64,000 nt of DNA from the NCBI GenBank assembly GCA_030530785.1, contig JAUMUJ010000004.1:1-64000 (forward strand), written 5' to 3'. Positions 62,056 through 64,000 of this stretch are shown in pieces. A program made the position numbers and the translations under genes. Source of the DNA: Moraxella sp. GTDB taxonomy: Bacteria > Pseudomonadota > Gammaproteobacteria > Pseudomonadales > Moraxellaceae. The number at the start of each line of letters is the position of its first letter. Position 1 is the first letter of the stretch. A model generated the notes under the pieces. The model was not told where the DNA came from and did no database searches. It saw nothing but the letters and a program-made list of their open reading frames with translations.

Positions 62056-62889
62056 ATGAAATGGGTGAGTGTATTTGGGTGCTTGATGTTATCAGGCTGT
62101 GTCGCCACACAAACCACGCCATTGCCTGTCCCAAGTTCCATGACCTTTGCCCCAAACACGCCCATCGCCGAGCGTATCCGTCAAGTGGCATATGGCGAAC
62201 ATCGCTCATGGGGTGGCTCTTTTATAGACACATCGGGGGCGATTCGTCGTTATGAAGTGGCAGAAGCCGAACGCACCAAGCTGACTGATGGTCGCCCTGC
62301 GTGGGAGCGAGTGATGGCTTATTGGCAAGGCAGTGGGGGCATTAGTGAGTTGTCAGAGAGCCAAAACTGTCTGGTGGGTCAGTTTGACCCCAATCGCTGT
62401 CGCACCTTTGTGCTAGACAGTGCATGGTCGGCGGTGTTTGTTTCTTATGTGATGAGAAAAGCAGGTGTGGACGGTTTTATCGGCTCGCCCCGTCATTTTG
62501 ATTATATTAAAAATGCCTATGATGGGAGCAGTCCTTATCATTATGCCGACCCCAATACCACCACCCCAAGTGTGGGCGATATGCTGTGCTATGTGCGGGG
62601 GCGTGCCACGTCTGATGGCGTGGTGGGTTTTGATGGGCTGACCAACTATCTTAGAACACAAGATAAATGGCTGACCGCTCACTGCGATGTCGTGGTGGAC
62701 GTGTATGATGATGAAGTGTGGCTGATTGGGGGGAATGTCATGAACACAGTTATGCTTCGTCAGATGGCGGTTAAAGATGGCTTGATACAGTTGCCTAATA
62801 ACCATGATGAATGTCGTCATGACAATGTGCAGGCGTGTGATTTTAATCGGCAAAACTGGGCGGTCTTATTAAAGCTAAATCCAAAATGA
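62056..62889 (+). CDS. DUF2272 domain lipoprotein
   Basis: This 277-residue protein has a lipobox LMLSGC after a short signal peptide. The DUF2272 domain is recognised by ERIRQVAYGEHRSWGGSFID, then TFVLDSAWSAVFVSYVMRKAG (a CHAP/NlpC-like fold with AWSA where a catalytic Cys would stand), and HCDVVVDVYDDEVWLIGGNV. No catalytic Cys is visible at that position, so it may bind rather than cut peptidoglycan, or belong to a divergent subgroup. GGGGAG lies seven bases before the ATG. A terminator follows. Confidence 0.78.
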   Translation: MKWVSVFGCLMLSGCVATQTTPLPVPSSMTFAPNTPIAERIRQVAYGEHRSWGGSFIDTSGAIRRYEVAEAERTKLTDGRPAWERVMAYWQGSGGISELSESQNCLVGQFDPNRCRTFVLDSAWSAVFVSYVMRKAGVDGFIGSPRHFDYIKNAYDGSSPYHYADPNTTTPSVGDMLCYVRGRATSDGVVGFDGLTNYLRTQDKWLTAHCDVVVDVYDDEVWLIGGNVMNTVMLRQMAVKDGLIQLPNNHDECRHDNVQACDFNRQNWAVLLKLNPK

Positions 62890-62917
62890 TAAAAGGGCAA
62901 AAACTGCCCTTTTATCA
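62888..62917. terminator. Bidirectional terminator between the DUF2272 gene and macB
   Basis: ATAAAAGGGC and GCCCTTTTAT form a 10-bp stem with a 7-base loop. It overlaps both convergent stop codons. Confidence 0.8.
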
Positions 62918-64000
62918 GTTGTGGGTTAAAGCATCCACAGGGTTGAGTTTTGATGCGTTCTTGGCAGGTAAAAAGCCAAATATCACACCGATGAGCGTTG
63001 AGCAGACAAAGGCGACCACGATGGACAGTGGCGAGTAGATGACAGCAAAATTTCCCCCACCAAATTTATTGATAAGACTGCCAATCCCAAATGCCATCAA
63101 TATCCCAAGCACCCCGCCTAAGATACACACCAACACCGCTTCTATCAAAAACTGTCCTAAGATGTCAGATTGTCTTGCTCCGACCGCCATACGCACACCG
63201 ATTTCGCTGGTGCGTTCGGTAACGGACACGAGCATGATGTTCATCACGCCGATACCGCCCACGATGAGTGAGATGATGGCGATGGACGAGATGAGCAAAG
63301 TCATGGTGTTGGTGGTGGATTGTACGGTTTCTTTGATACTGTCGGTATTCATGATGTTAAAATCTTCTTCGCCATGACGGGTGCGTATCAAATCACTAAT
63401 CGCTGTTTCAGCGACCGCAGATGGTGTGCTATCATCTATCAAGACGACAAAGCGGTCAATGTAGCTGGTGCCAAGCATACGATACATGACGGTCGTATAT
63501 GGCATATAGATGGTGGGGGAGTTGCTGGTGCGAGCAAAAGATGAGTTTTTATCAGACAATACCCCGATAATCTGGGCAGGAACGTTGCCGATGAGTAGGG
63601 TTTGTCCGATGGGATTGCCGGTGCTGTTAAAATAGGTTTTGTAGGCGTTTTGGTCAATGATGATGTCCTGAGAGGCGTTTTGAATGCTGTCATCGCCAAA
63701 ACCTTGCCCCATGGATAGTTTTTCGCCTGTTACGGACAAATAATCCTTACCCACGCCGTTAATCGTGCCTGTGGCATCAATGTTTTGGTAGCGGATACTC
63801 ATGCTTTTATTGACCATCGGGCTGACCGAGACGGCATAAGGCTGACTGGCAACCGCTTGGGCATCTGAGACGGTCAGATTGTCCCGCCCAAACCGCCGTC
63901 TTGCGTCCCCAAAAGGATAGCCGTTCATCACGGTGATGGTGTTTGTGCCTAAGGCGTTAATTTCGGCTAGGATTTTAGCTTGTGAGCCTTGGCCCAGTCC
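62915..64000 (-). CDS. macB: Macrolide-type ABC exporter MacB, C-terminal part (cut by window edge)
   Basis: MacB is an inner-membrane ATPase-permease that, with MacA and TolC, exports macrolides, toxins or lipoproteins. The visible part is 361 residues. It begins inside the periplasmic domain (GLGQGSQAKILAEINALGTN), passes through FGDARRRFGRDNLTVSDAQA, and ends with the three C-terminal FtsX-type helices and the conserved VSVTERTSEIGVRMAVGARQ, ASKLNPVDAL. The N-terminal ATPase and first helix lie beyond base 64000. The frame is open to the edge. Function in this organism is inferred. Confidence 0.92.
   Translation of the reverse strand, partial: GLGQGSQAKILAEINALGTNTITVMNGYPFGDARRRFGRDNLTVSDAQAVASQPYAVSVSPMVNKSMSIRYQNIDATGTINGVGKDYLSVTGEKLSMGQGFGDDSIQNASQDIIIDQNAYKTYFNSTGNPIGQTLLIGNVPAQIIGVLSDKNSSFARTSNSPTIYMPYTTVMYRMLGTSYIDRFVVLIDDSTPSAVAETAISDLIRTRHGEEDFNIMNTDSIKETVQSTTNTMTLLISSIAIISLIVGGIGVMNIMLVSVTERTSEIGVRMAVGARQSDILGQFLIEAVLVCILGGVLGILMAFGIGSLINKFGGGNFAVIYSPLSIVVAFVCSTLIGVIFGFLPAKNASKLNPVDALTHN

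Noticed and set aside
61890..62255. A 121-codon frame overlapping the start of the DUF2272 lipoprotein
   Set aside because: Its second half is an out-of-frame reading of the lipoprotein gene. The first half has no recognisable features, so the stretch is listed as intergenic.
1..64000. tRNA, rRNA, insertion sequence, prophage or anti-CRISPR genes
   Set aside because: None could be supported from the sequence. No cloverleaf-like segment, transposase or phage structural protein was recognised.

Overview
The window reads as a chromosomal segment of a Moraxella-like gammaproteobacterium (Moraxellaceae). This is inferred from the moderate-to-low GC, the protein repertoire (BioF/BioC, CmoM, MaeB, Lon, MnmC, DUF3025, a PduO-type adenosyltransferase), a poly-G phase-variable outer-membrane protein promoter, and a complete type I-F CRISPR-Cas locus. 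M. bovoculi or M. bovis relatives are plausible, but the species cannot be fixed from the sequence alone. Most of the window is housekeeping, broken by accessory blocks.

Layout. 1-3513 (minus): a polar amino-acid ABC importer operon with one ATPase, three tandem paralogous substrate-binding lipoproteins, and a permease that runs off the left edge. 3695-5250: ccmCDE for cytochrome c maturation. 5255-6867: a small lipoprotein, a CopD-like membrane protein and a DUF3025 protein. 7075-11170 (minus): an iron-responsive block with a TonB-dependent receptor, a MauG/CCP-like di-heme protein, a good Fur box and a decayed siderophore esterase. 11346-13210: bioF-bioC. 13207-17630 (minus): an amidotransferase, then thrB followed by a type II restriction-modification pair and a very acidic orphan. 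17748-30092: hisF, two small PepSY proteins, proS, a DUF4230 protein, a desaturase with a divergent TetR regulator, an amino acid/polyamine permease, a pteridine reductase, cca and maeB.

30282-42007 (minus): type I-F CRISPR-Cas, in the order cas1, cas2-3, csy1 (cas8f), csy2 (cas5f), csy3 (cas7f), cas6f, leader, and an array of 52 repeats and 51 spacers. The standout feature lies in the 190-bp gap between cas2-3 and csy1. Two degenerate I-F repeats there (37691-37718 and 37739-37766, plus strand) keep the Cas6f hairpin through a compensatory U-A to C-G pair. They enclose a 20-nt pseudo-spacer. That pseudo-spacer matches 16 of 20 positions of a site 40 bp away (37632-37651) with a 5' CC PAM. 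Three of the four mismatches fall at positions 6, 12 and 18, the bases that Cascade flips out. The site covers the -10 candidates of the csy promoter. This looks like a CRISPR-derived regulatory RNA (CreR-type) with which the Csy complex represses its own operon.

42157-49698 (plus): der, a metallopeptidase/aminotransferase-IV/phosphoesterase group of low GC, REP-like palindromes, a short independent transcription unit, rtcB, and a candidate secreted-toxin cassette with two tandem paralogous Sel1-like partners. 49699-58771: rnhB-mnmC, a YciI/YciB block, lon, a multiply broken yiaA, cmoM and a lipoprotein. 58818-64000: an outer-membrane barrel behind a promoter with 14 G between -35 and -10, a cobalamin adenosyltransferase, cysS, a DUF2272 lipoprotein and the 3' part of macB. 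I saw no rRNA, tRNA, insertion sequence or prophage.
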